A stretch of 64,000 bases of DNA, taken from assembly GCF_029892095.1 (NCBI RefSeq), contig NZ_JARZAE010000004.1:4464001-4528000 (forward strand), given 5' to 3'. The notes below the pieces were generated by a model that did no database searches, had not been told where the DNA came from, and saw only the letters and a program-made list of their open reading frames with translations. Of this stretch, positions 23,981 through 31,588 are shown one piece after another. The translations under genes were made by a program, and so were the position numbers. The DNA is from Kitasatospora sp. MAP12-44 (GTDB lineage: Bacteria > Actinomycetota > Actinomycetes > Streptomycetales > Streptomycetaceae). The first letter of the stretch is position 1. Every line of letters starts with the position of its first letter.

Positions 23981-24109
23981 GTGAAGAAGCTCCTCCTGGT
24001 CGCCCTGGTCGCCCTCGGCGGCTTCTTTGTCTACCGTCAGGTCCAGGCCGACCGTGCCGAGCAGGACCTGTGGACCGAGGCCACCGACCCGATCCCGGCC
24101 GGCCGCTGA
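23981..24109 (+). CDS. DLW-39 family small protein
   Basis: 42 aa from GTG 23981. It opens with a hydrophobic helix (KKLLLVALVALGGFFVY) and ends with RAEQDLWTEATDPI, containing the DLW motif of this actinobacterial family. The location between tRNA-Ile and tRNA-Ala is as I expect in streptomycetes. It is probably a small membrane-anchored protein; function unknown. A ribosome site (AAGGACGAGG) lies upstream. Confidence 0.8.
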   Translation: MKKLLLVALVALGGFFVYRQVQADRAEQDLWTEATDPIPAGR

Positions 24110-24277
24110 GGTTCGAGCCTGGATGGCGGGAGGCCCGTAGGGCCTCCCGGTCCGGCCGGTCGCGGCTGCCCGCGTGGGCATTCGCACCGGTCACCCGCCG
24201 CTGCCGGGAATACCTGCTGAAGATTCTCCGCAGGACCCGGTACGCTGTTGCCTGACGGCGCCACGCCGCTCCGTCGC

Positions 24278-24350
24278 GGGGCTTTAGCTCAGTTGGTAGA
24301 GCGCTGCCTTTGCAAGGCAGATGTCAGGAGTTCGAGTCTCCTAAGCTCCA
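24278..24350 (+). tRNA. tRNA-Ala(TGC)
   Basis: 73 bases folding into a standard cloverleaf: acceptor GGGGCTT/AAGCTCC, D-arm AGCTCAGTTGGTAGAGC, anticodon stem CTGCC-TTTGCAA-GGCAG with TGC, and T-arm GGAGTTCGAGTCTCC. The 3' CCA is not encoded. Confidence 0.97.
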
Positions 24351-24359
24351 CAGCGCATC

Positions 24360-24403
24360 AACGCCAGAGGCCGATCCGGATCACCGGGTCGGCCTCTGGC
24401 GTT
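24360..24403. terminator. Hairpin between tRNA-Ala and the DUF5324 gene
   Basis: 15-bp stem (24360-24374 with 24389-24403), loop of 14 bases. It lies between two convergent units and can serve both. Confidence 0.7.
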
Positions 24404-24425
24404 GCTGCGGAGGATCGCCGGTCGG

Positions 24426-25340
24426 TCAGTGCGGCTTGCGCGGGTCGTGCGGCTTGGGGTGCTCCTCGTGGGTGTGGCCGTGTGCGCCGTGGGTGTGGCC
24501 GTCGCTGTGCGGGTCGGCCGCCGGGCGCGGGCCGCTGCCGGGGGACTGCTCCTCGGGCGTCGAGCCGTTGAGCGCGGAGGTGGCGCCCGGGCTGTCGGCG
24601 GCGCCGCTCGCGCCGGTGGCGGAGGCCCCGGTGGGGCTCGCCGGGTGGACGGCGTTCGGCGGGCCCTGGACCTGGGGCGGTTCGATCAGCCACTGCGGCT
24701 CGCTCTGCTTGCGCCACCACTGCCACATCAGCACGCCGCTGCCGACCGCGAGCGTCCCGGCGATGGCCAGCCCGGTGGCGAGGTTGTTGCGGTGGGCCTT
24801 CTTGGCGTTCTTCGCGGCCAGCTTGTTGATCTCCTGCGCGCTGACATTGCCGTGCAGGGCGGTGATCGCGGCGTTGGAGCGCAGCTGTACCTCCTGGACG
24901 AGCGGGACGGCGGCCGCGCGGGCCTCGTCGAAGGCGCCGCCGATCCTGGGCAGCGTGCTCGTCCGGGCGTGGGCGCCGGCCCGGTCCGCCGAGTGCTTGG
25001 CGGCCAGCGCGGCCTCCTGGGCCCGGTGGACGGCTCGCAGGGTGCTCTCCTGGGCCTTGGGCGGCAGGGCGGCGAAGGCGTGCTCGACGCGGGGGGCCAC
25101 GTGCTTCACATAGCCGATCCGGGCCGACTGGGCGGCCTGCAGGCTGCCGGCCTTGGCCTGGCCGGTGGCGGCCTCGATTCTGGGGCCGAGCGCGTCCAGC
25201 GCCGGACCGAGCCGCTGGCGGGCCTCGTCCGCGTAGTGCGTGGCGGTGTCCTTGGCGTTGGCGGCGTACGGCGCCAAGGTGTCCAGGGTCTTGCCTGCGT
25301 TCTCGCGGGCTGTGTCCAAGCGGGTCACGAGATCCTCCAT
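24426..25340 (-). CDS. DUF5324 family membrane-anchored coiled-coil protein
   Basis: 304 aa, MEDLVTRLDTARENAGKTLD. Residues 1-~180 are Ala-rich amphipathic helix with 11-mer-like repeats, similar to apolipoprotein/LEA-type coils. A transmembrane segment (LATGLAIAGTLAVGSGVLMW) follows at ~188-207. The C-terminal ~90 residues are disordered and end in a His-rich tail (HSDGHTHGAHGHTHEEHPKP) that could bind metal. This gene is conserved next to the cyclophilin gene in streptomycetes. No biochemical role is known. Confidence 0.75.
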   Translation of the reverse strand: MEDLVTRLDTARENAGKTLDTLAPYAANAKDTATHYADEARQRLGPALDALGPRIEAATGQAKAGSLQAAQSARIGYVKHVAPRVEHAFAALPPKAQESTLRAVHRAQEAALAAKHSADRAGAHARTSTLPRIGGAFDEARAAAVPLVQEVQLRSNAAITALHGNVSAQEINKLAAKNAKKAHRNNLATGLAIAGTLAVGSGVLMWQWWRKQSEPQWLIEPPQVQGPPNAVHPASPTGASATGASGAADSPGATSALNGSTPEEQSPGSGPRPAADPHSDGHTHGAHGHTHEEHPKPHDPRKPH

Positions 25341-25509
25341 CCTGGGGTGGCGTCTCTAAGGCACATATCCACCTGATTGGAGATCATGCATCCCCATTTG
25401 TCCCCTCGCATGGCAGGCTGGGCCGTCTGCGGGCGCCGGCGCACCCGCCGGCCGGGGCGCGCGTGGGATGATCCCGGGGTCAGTGACGCAGCGATGGAAG
25501 GTGCACCCC

Positions 25510-26034
25510 GTGGCCGGGAAACTTCTTGCGACCCTCAGCACGAACCACGGCGACATCGTGATCGAGCTCTTCCCGAACCACGCGCCGAAGACGGTGCGCA
25601 ACTTCGTCGAGCTGGCCGAGGGCGCCCGCGAGTGGACCGACCCGAACACCCGCCAGAAGTCCACCGCGCGGCTCTACGACGGCACGGTCTTCCACCGGGT
25701 GATCAGCGGTTTCATGATCCAGGGCGGCGACCCGCTGGGCGACGGCACCGGCGGCCCCGGGTACAAGTTCGCCGACGAGTTCCACCCGGACCTGGCCTTC
25801 ACCAAGCCGTACCTGCTGGCGATGGCCAACTCGGGCCCGGGCACCAACGGCTCGCAGTTCTTCGTCACGGTGGCCCCGACCGCCTGGCTGACCAACAAGC
25901 ACACCATCTTCGGTGAGGTCGCCGACGAGGCCAGCCGGAAGGTCGTGGAGCAGATCGCCGGCCTCCCGACCCACCAGGGCGACCGACCGGTCGACGAGGT
26001 CGTGATCGAGTCCGTCCAGATCTCCCGCACCTGA
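25510..26034 (+). CDS. Cyclophilin-type peptidyl-prolyl cis-trans isomerase
   Basis: 174 aa from GTG 25510, chosen because the family starts with a short MAGKLLATLSTNHGDI-like strand and GAAGG precedes it. Motifs: YDGTVFHRVISGFMIQGGDP with the catalytic Arg, GPGTNGSQFFVT, and the C-terminal HTIFGEV. It speeds proline isomerisation in protein folding and lacks a signal peptide, so it is cytosolic. Length is normal for bacterial single-domain cyclophilins. Confidence 0.96.
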   Translation: MAGKLLATLSTNHGDIVIELFPNHAPKTVRNFVELAEGAREWTDPNTRQKSTARLYDGTVFHRVISGFMIQGGDPLGDGTGGPGYKFADEFHPDLAFTKPYLLAMANSGPGTNGSQFFVTVAPTAWLTNKHTIFGEVADEASRKVVEQIAGLPTHQGDRPVDEVVIESVQISRT

Positions 26035-26146
26035 CCGGCCGCGGATCACTGCCGGGCGTTGACAGCCGGCAGTAGCCTTGGCGGTCCCGGTGGTACTCCG
26101 CGCGGTGGAGGCGGCACCGGGTTCCGTCATGAGGAGGAGTGCCCGG

Positions 26147-27094
26147 ATGGTCCAGGACGAGCCAGGCCGGCCCGATCCCGCCCGACCGCAGCCCGAGGCG
26201 GCCGCGGCCGAGCCGACGGCGCCCGTCGCGCCCGCGCAGCCGGCGCACGTGCTGCCGGGCTGCTACCGGCACCCCGAGCGGGAGACCGGGATCGGCTGCT
26301 CGCGCTGCGGTCGTCCGATCTGCCCGCAGTGCATGGTGAACGCCTCGGTGGGCTTCCACTGCCCGGAGTGCGTGAGCGGGCCCGCCGCCACGCCGACCCG
26401 CCCCGCGACCACCGTCTTCGGCGGTCGGCCGGTTCATGACGGCGCGCTGATCACCAAGATCCTGATCGGGATCAACGCGGTGGTATTCGTGCTCGCGGCC
26501 TATGTCGACAAGCCCCTGCAGCAGACCCTGCTGCTGTACAGCGTCGGCCCGCAGATCAACGGCCACCTGTACGGCGTGGCCGCCGGTCCGGACCAGTGGT
26601 ACCGGCTGCTGACGGCGACCTTCCTGCACGTCCAGCCCTGGCACATCGCCTCCAACATGCTGGCGCTGTGGTGGATGGGCCCCACGGTCGAGCGGGTGCT
26701 GGGACGGCTGCGCTATCTGGCGCTGTACCTGGTCAGCGGGCTGGCCGGCAGTGCGCTGGCCTACCTGGTGGCGGGCGACGCGATGAGCTCGCTGGGCGCC
26801 TCCGGGGCGATCTTCGGCATCTTCGGCGCCACCGTGGTGCTCTACCGGGTCTACCGGCAGCCGCTGGGCCCGGTGGTCGCGCTGATCGTCTTCAACCTGG
26901 TGATCACCTTCTCGGTGCCCGGCATCGACTGGCGCGCGCATGTCGGCGGCCTGGTGGCCGGTGTGTTGACCGGGATCGGCATGATGCACGCGCCGCGGGC
27001 GAACCGGAACCTGGTGCAGGCCGGGACCGTGGTGCTGATGCTGGCCGTCGTGCTGGGGATGGTCCTGGTGGAGACGGCGCGGCTGCGGAGTTGA
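26147..27094 (+). CDS. Rhomboid family intramembrane serine protease with N-terminal zinc finger
   Basis: 315 aa from ATG 26147, preceded by GAGGAGG. A Pro/Ala linker leads to a B-box-like zinc finger (Cys39, His42, Cys51, Cys54, Cys59, Cys62, Cys72, Cys75), then six transmembrane helices. The catalytic dyad is Ser219 in GASGAIFG and His265 in RAHVGG; HIASNMLALWWMG is the family's TM2 His/Asn region. It cleaves membrane proteins within the bilayer; substrates are unknown. The upstream extension to 26078 lacks a ribosome site. Adjacent to the DnaA-box cluster. Confidence 0.93.
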   Translation: MVQDEPGRPDPARPQPEAAAAEPTAPVAPAQPAHVLPGCYRHPERETGIGCSRCGRPICPQCMVNASVGFHCPECVSGPAATPTRPATTVFGGRPVHDGALITKILIGINAVVFVLAAYVDKPLQQTLLLYSVGPQINGHLYGVAAGPDQWYRLLTATFLHVQPWHIASNMLALWWMGPTVERVLGRLRYLALYLVSGLAGSALAYLVAGDAMSSLGASGAIFGIFGATVVLYRVYRQPLGPVVALIVFNLVITFSVPGIDWRAHVGGLVAGVLTGIGMMHAPRANRNLVQAGTVVLMLAVVLGMVLVETARLRS

Positions 27095-27123
27095 CCGCGG
27101 CCGGTCCGGTCGGGGGAGTTCAG

Positions 27124-27325
27124 TTGTCCACAGCGCCGGGGGACTTGCGCACAAGCAGCCGCCCGGTCCGCTGCGGCGCGCTGGGTCTACGCGCGTCCTG
27201 CAGTGTGTTCGATGACCCCAGCGGGAGTGTGCGGAGCATGGCTCCGGGTGTGGTATTCACCGGCTCCGGCGAGTTATCCACAGGATGGAGGTACTTTTCC
27301 CCACTGTGGATAACTGTGTGGATAA
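27124..27325. promoter_or_regulatory. Cluster of four DnaA boxes
   Basis: Exact or near-consensus 9-mers: TTGTCCACA (27124-27132), TTATCCACA (27274-27282), TGTGGATAA (27305-27313) and TGTGGATAA (27317-27325). Two are in each orientation; the last three lie within 52 bases. The 330-base gap between the rhomboid gene and crgA contains no gene. DnaA-box clusters outside oriC that titrate DnaA are known in streptomycetes; this one sits in the oriC-proximal region. Confidence 0.8.
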
Positions 27326-27375
27326 GCACACCGGCCGCTGACCGAGGCGCTCGGGCAGGCCAGGGCATGGAAAAG

Positions 27376-27401
27376 ACCGCCCCGCCGAGCGGCGGGGCGG
27401 T
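27376..27401 (-). terminator. Rho-independent terminator of crgA
   Basis: 11-bp GC stem (27376-27386 with 27391-27401), loop GAGC, followed on the minus strand by CTTTTCC. Confidence 0.8.
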
Positions 27402-27424
27402 GCGGACGGCGGCTCAGGCCGCCG

Positions 27425-27676
27425 TCACTTCCACTGGGTCGAGAGACCGAAACCCGCGGCGATGAAGCCGAAGCCGACCAGGATGTTCCAGTTGCCCCAG
27501 GCATGCACCGGGTAGGTGGTGCCCGTCACGTAGAACGTGACGATCCACATCAGCCCGACCAGGAACAGGACGAGCATCGCCGGAGCCACCCAGCTCCGAC
27601 CGGAGCTGATCTTGACTGCGGTCGCCGAGGCCGGCGGGGTGTAGTCGGACTTCTTGCGGAGTCGAGACTTCGGCAC
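27425..27676 (-). CDS. crgA: Cell division protein CrgA
   Basis: 83 aa from GTG 27674-27676 with AGGAGAACC upstream. The N-terminus PKSRLRKKSDYTPP is basic; two transmembrane helices are at ~30-50 (APAMLVLFLVGLMWIVTFYV) and ~62-79, with a YPVHAWGNWN loop between. CrgA restrains FtsZ-ring formation and coordinates growth with sporulation septation in Streptomyces; in mycobacteria it recruits septal PBPs. Size and location agree with known crgA. The longer frame upstream is a shadow. Confidence 0.96.
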   Translation of the reverse strand: MPKSRLRKKSDYTPPASATAVKISSGRSWVAPAMLVLFLVGLMWIVTFYVTGTTYPVHAWGNWNILVGFGFIAAGFGLSTQWK

Positions 27677-27834
27677 GAGGGGTTCTCCTGTCGATGCGCT
27701 GTAGACCGCGCAGGGTGCAGCGGGGCGAGGCGGCTGTGTGGTTGGACCGGGTCCGTACGGCGCAGGTACTCCGCACATGCCACCGGCGTCCGTTAGCGTA
27801 GTGGCTCGCCGGGTCAGAAGGAGATAAGGGTACG

Positions 27835-28620
27835 GTGCAGAATTCCTCGATTCCCGGAGAGATTCACCACGTCCCCCGCTCCGGTCGCCGCCGGCTGGTC
27901 CGAATTGTCGGGCGTGCCCTGACCTGCGGCGTCTTCGCCCTCGCTGGACTGCTGTTCTACGTCAGCGCGCACGCGGCGAACGGGATCGACCTGCGCACCG
28001 ACAACTCGCTGCTGCAGCTGAGCGATGTCATCCAGCAGCGCAGCGACCAGAACCGGCAGAACCAGTCGGCCCTGACCGATCTCCAGCAGCGGGCGGACCG
28101 GTTGGCCGGGCAGCAGGGCCTCAGCCCGGCCGACACCGACCGGCTCGCCGCGCTCCAGCAGCAGGTGGGCCTCTCGGCGCTGCGCGGCCCCGGGCTGACC
28201 GTCACCCTCAACGACGCGCCGCCGAACGCCACCGCGCGGATCCCCGGCGTCCCCGACCCGGGCGTCAACGACCTGGTGATCCATCAGCAGGACATCCAGG
28301 CCGTGGTCAACGCCCTGTGGCGGGGCGGCGCGGCGGGCGTCCAGGTGATGGACCAGCGGCTGATCGCCACCAGCGCCGTGCGCTGCGTCGGCAACACGCT
28401 GCTGCTGCAGGGCCGGGTGTACTCGCCGCCGTACGTGATCCGGGCGGTGGGCCGGACGGCAGACCTGAAGGCGGCGGTGGACGCCGACCCTTCGATCCGC
28501 AACTACCTGCAGTACGTGGCGGCTTACGGGCTGGGCTGGAAGCTGCAGGACGGCGCCGACCTGGTGCTGCCGGGCTACACCGGCTCCACCGATCTGCAGG
28601 TCGCCACCGCGCAGCCCTAG
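27835..28620 (+). CDS. DUF881 family membrane-anchored protein
   Basis: 261 aa from GTG 27835 behind AGAAGGAGATAAG. A basic N-terminus precedes one transmembrane helix (LTCGVFALAGLLFYVSAHAA, ~30-50), then an extracellular coiled coil (DVIQQRSDQNRQNQSALTDL) and the DUF881 domain (LRGPGLTVTLNDAPPN, ALWRGGAAGVQVMDQRLIAT, CVGNTLLLQGRVYSPPYVIR). The layout resembles YlxW/YlxX proteins found in division-gene clusters. It is divergent from crgA, so both may be controlled from the same intergenic region. Confidence 0.88.
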   Translation: MQNSSIPGEIHHVPRSGRRRLVRIVGRALTCGVFALAGLLFYVSAHAANGIDLRTDNSLLQLSDVIQQRSDQNRQNQSALTDLQQRADRLAGQQGLSPADTDRLAALQQQVGLSALRGPGLTVTLNDAPPNATARIPGVPDPGVNDLVIHQQDIQAVVNALWRGGAAGVQVMDQRLIATSAVRCVGNTLLLQGRVYSPPYVIRAVGRTADLKAAVDADPSIRNYLQYVAAYGLGWKLQDGADLVLPGYTGSTDLQVATAQP

Positions 28621-28733
28621 GCGGCGCGCGCCGGCGTGGTGCGCGCCGGGGGCGCGGGAGATCGGCCGCAGCAGCAGTCCCGCTCAGGTACGAGGTCTAC
28701 TCTGGTCCCCACGCCCATCACCTAGGGAGCACC

Positions 28734-28901
28734 ATGTACGGCTGGATCTGGCGCCATCTTCCGGGGAACGCCCTGGTTCGGGCCGTCATCTCGCTGCTGT
28801 TGGTACTCGGTGTGATCTATCTGCTGTTCCAGTACGTCTTCCCGTGGGCGGAACCGCTGCTCCCCTTCAATGACGTCACAGTCAACGGCGGTGCCGGCTG
28901 A
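28734..28901 (+). CDS. Small membrane protein
   Basis: 55 aa from ATG 28734 with a GGAG ribosome site (CTAGGGAGCACC). One strong transmembrane helix (AVISLLLVLGVIYLLFQYVF) and a short acidic-neutral tail. A gene of this kind is found at the same place (between DUF881 and pabA) in streptomycetes. Function unknown. Confidence 0.75.
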   Translation: MYGWIWRHLPGNALVRAVISLLLVLGVIYLLFQYVFPWAEPLLPFNDVTVNGGAG

Positions 28902-28963
28902 CCGCCGGCTGCACCCGGCCGATCTGATCCCCCGTACCCCGCACCTCACCGGAGTTAGCGCGA

Positions 28964-29626
28964 ATGACCCCGCCTGTCACCGCCCCGCGGATCCTCGTGG
29001 TCGACAACTACGACAGCTTCGTCTTCAACCTGGTCCAGTACCTGTACCAGCTCGGCGCGACCTGTGAGGTGGTCCGCAACGACGCGGTGACGGTCGAGGA
29101 GGCGGTGCACCGCGACGGCGACCGCGGCTTCGACGGGGTGCTGCTCTCGCCCGGGCCCGGCGCGCCCGAGGAGGCCGGGGTCTGCATCGAGATGGTGCGC
29201 CACTGCGCGCGGACCGGGCTGCCGCTGTTCGGCGTCTGCCTGGGTCTGCAGTCGATCGCGGTGGCCTACGGCGCCGTCGTCGGGCGGGCGCCTGAGCTGC
29301 TGCACGGCAAGACCTCGGCGGTCAGCCACGAGGACGGCGGTGTCTTCGCCGGGTTGCCCTCGCCGATGACGGCGACCCGGTACCACTCGCTGGCGGTCGA
29401 GCCGGCCACCGTGCCGGCCGAGCTGGTGGTCACCGCGAGCACCGACAGTGGTGTCATCATGGGCCTGCGGCACCGCGAACTACTGGTCGAGGGCGTGCAG
29501 TTCCACCCGGAGTCGGTACTCACCGAGGGAGGCCACCGGATGCTGGCGAACTGGTTGGCCGAGTGCGGCTACCCGGAGGCGGTCGGCCGCTCGGCCGGCC
29601 TCGCCCCGGTGATCGGCCGGGGCTGA
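28964..29626 (+). CDS. pabA: Aminodeoxychorismate/anthranilate synthase glutamine amidotransferase subunit
   Basis: 220 aa class I glutamine amidotransferase: PRILVVDNYDSFVFNLVQYL at the start, the oxyanion motif LLSPGPGAPEEAG, nucleophile Cys92 in FGVCLGLQ, and His181/Glu183 in FHPES. It supplies ammonia to the chorismate-binding partner for p-aminobenzoate or anthranilate. The partner is not nearby, so which pathway it serves cannot be read from the window; the pabA symbol follows its conserved place beside crgA/pknB in actinobacteria. Confidence 0.92.
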   Translation: MTPPVTAPRILVVDNYDSFVFNLVQYLYQLGATCEVVRNDAVTVEEAVHRDGDRGFDGVLLSPGPGAPEEAGVCIEMVRHCARTGLPLFGVCLGLQSIAVAYGAVVGRAPELLHGKTSAVSHEDGGVFAGLPSPMTATRYHSLAVEPATVPAELVVTASTDSGVIMGLRHRELLVEGVQFHPESVLTEGGHRMLANWLAECGYPEAVGRSAGLAPVIGRG

Positions 29627-29630
29627 GATC

Positions 29631-30659
29631 GTGACAGCGGTGCGTCCGGAGGGGCGCCGCGACACGGAGTACGGGCGGCAGCCGTACGGCGCCCCGGAGC
29701 CGGACGGCTGGGGCGTGTACGAGACGGCCCAGCTGCCGGTGGTCGAGCCCGAGCGGCTGGACGGCCCGGGATACCAGCAGGGCGCCGAATACCCGTGGTT
29801 GGCGGACCAGACGCTGCAGCTGCGGACGATATCCGTGGAGCCGGCCGGCGAGCCCGCGGAGCCCGCCGGCCGTGCGGACCGGCGGCGGGCCCAGGGGCGG
29901 ATCTCGGTGCGCTCCGGCAACGGCCGCAGGCGGGCCACCGGGAGCCGTTCGGCGGTGCCCCGACCCAAGGAGTCCAAGGGGGTCATCGCGGCCCGGCTGG
30001 TCGGCGAACTGTGCATCACGCTCGGCCTGGTGATGCTGCTCTTCGTCTCGTACCAGCTGTGGTGGACCAATGTGCAGGCGGACGCCTCCGCCAACAGCGC
30101 GCGCAACCAGCTGGAGCAGCAGTGGGGCGGGGCGGCCACCCCGGCGCCCGGGCAGCCCGCCCCGAAGGACCCGGGCGTGTTCGCCCCGGGCCAGGGCTTC
30201 GCGATCCTCTACGTGCCCAAGCTGGGCCTCAAGTACCCGATCGCCGAGGGGACGGACACCGAGAAGGTGCTCAACCACGGCCTGGTGGGCCACTACACGG
30301 GTACGGCGATGCCGTCCGACCCCAGCGGCAACTTCGCCGTCGCCGCCCACCGGACCACCCATGGGCAGCCGTTCCGCCGTATCGGTGAACTCGTGCCGGG
30401 GGACCTGATCGTGGTGGAGACCGCCACGTCCTACTACACCTACCAGGTGGCGGGCGGTATCCCGGAGACCTCCCCGACCAATGTGACGGTGCTGCAGCCG
30501 ATTCCCAAGGGCTCGCCGTTCACCCAGGCGGGTCGCTATCTCACGATGACCACCTGTACACCCGAGTTCAGTGCACGGGGAAGGCTTATCGTCTTCAGCA
30601 AGATGGTCGATGAACGACCGAGGAGCCAAGGCCAGCCTCCGGCGCTGACGACCTCTTAG
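29631..30659 (+). CDS. srtE1: Class E sortase
   Basis: 342 aa from GTG 29631, four bases after the pabA stop. A long Pro/Arg-rich cytoplasmic N-terminus (1-~120), a transmembrane helix (~122-146) and an extracellular sortase domain. Catalytic residues: His240 (AVAAHRTTHG), Cys309 (TMTTCTPEF) and Arg316 or 318 (SARGRL). Class E sortases join LAXTG-type proteins to peptidoglycan; in S. coelicolor SrtE1 and SrtE2 anchor the long chaplins needed for aerial hyphae. The gene symbol follows the conserved position next to pabA. Confidence 0.92.
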   Translation: MTAVRPEGRRDTEYGRQPYGAPEPDGWGVYETAQLPVVEPERLDGPGYQQGAEYPWLADQTLQLRTISVEPAGEPAEPAGRADRRRAQGRISVRSGNGRRRATGSRSAVPRPKESKGVIAARLVGELCITLGLVMLLFVSYQLWWTNVQADASANSARNQLEQQWGGAATPAPGQPAPKDPGVFAPGQGFAILYVPKLGLKYPIAEGTDTEKVLNHGLVGHYTGTAMPSDPSGNFAVAAHRTTHGQPFRRIGELVPGDLIVVETATSYYTYQVAGGIPETSPTNVTVLQPIPKGSPFTQAGRYLTMTTCTPEFSARGRLIVFSKMVDERPRSQGQPPALTTS

Positions 30660-30734
30660 GGCCTCGCGAGAGCGCGCCCGCCCGGGTCCCGGCGGGCGCG
30701 GGGCGGCCGCAGCCACAGCGCGAGGCGGGACCAC

Positions 30735-31457
30735 GTGAGGCAGCAGCGGACAGCAGCCAGGCGCAGACGCGGTCGGGGGGCGGCCGCCCTCGGCGCCGTC
30801 GGCGAGCTGATGATCACCGCGGGGCTGGTGCTGGCGCTCTTCGTCGGCTACTCGCTCTGGTGGACGGACCTGGTCGCCGACGGGCGCTCCGGGCAGGCCG
30901 GTGACCGGCTGCGGCAGACCTGGACGGCGCCCGCGGCGACGGGGGCGCCGGTCCCGCAGTACCAGGCGGGGGACGGCGTGGGGTTCCTGCACGTGCCGGC
31001 GATGGGCAAGGACTTCCAGGTGCTGATCCGGATGGGGACCAGCCCGGAGGTGCTCAACGAGGGCGTGGCGGGGGTCTACCAGGAGCCCTACCGCTCGGCG
31101 CTGCCGTGGGACGCGAGCGGCAACTTCGCGCTCGCCGCGCACCGGGACGGCCACGGCGCCAAGTTCCACGACCTGGACGCCGTCGGCAAGGGCGCGGCGG
31201 TGGTGGTGGAGACCCGGGACCGCTGGTACGTCTACCGGGTGGACGCCACGCTGGAGCAGACGTCCAAGTACGACACGGGCATCATCGCGCCCGTCCCGGA
31301 GGGCTCCGGCTACCGCGGACCCGGGCACTACATCACGCTGACCACCTGCACGCCGGAGTACACCTCGCGCTACCGGATGGCGGTCTGGGGCAGCCTGGTC
31401 CGGGTCGACCCGGTGGACGCCCGGCGGACCCCGCCGCCGGAGCTGCGCACGGGCTGA
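30735..31457 (+). CDS. srtE2: Class E sortase, second copy
   Basis: 240 aa from GTG 30735. A short Arg-rich N-terminus, transmembrane helix (~21-46) and sortase domain with His136 (ALAAHRDGHG), Cys205 (TLTTCTPEY) and Arg212 or 214. It shares the helix motif GELMITAGLVLALFVGYSLW and catalytic blocks with the upstream sortase, so the pair arose by duplication. It lacks the long N-terminal cytoplasmic region. It ends before a strong terminator shared with convergent pknB. Confidence 0.92.
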   Translation: MRQQRTAARRRRGRGAAALGAVGELMITAGLVLALFVGYSLWWTDLVADGRSGQAGDRLRQTWTAPAATGAPVPQYQAGDGVGFLHVPAMGKDFQVLIRMGTSPEVLNEGVAGVYQEPYRSALPWDASGNFALAAHRDGHGAKFHDLDAVGKGAAVVVETRDRWYVYRVDATLEQTSKYDTGIIAPVPEGSGYRGPGHYITLTTCTPEYTSRYRMAVWGSLVRVDPVDARRTPPPELRTG

Positions 31458-31524
31458 GCCGCCCCCGCTCGATGCGCGCACACCGACGCGCGCCGGGCAG
31501 TTGCGTCTGCGCTGAGGCGGCGAA

Positions 31525-31564
31525 AAGCCCGTGGGGGCCGCAACTCTGCGGCCCCCACGGGCTT
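31525..31564. terminator. Bidirectional terminator between srtE2 and pknB
   Basis: 18-bp perfect stem (31525-31542 with 31547-31564), loop ACTC, A-rich before and T-containing after. It separates two convergent genes. Confidence 0.85.
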
Positions 31565-31588
31565 CTGGCCAAGGCTCAGCGGGGGTGC

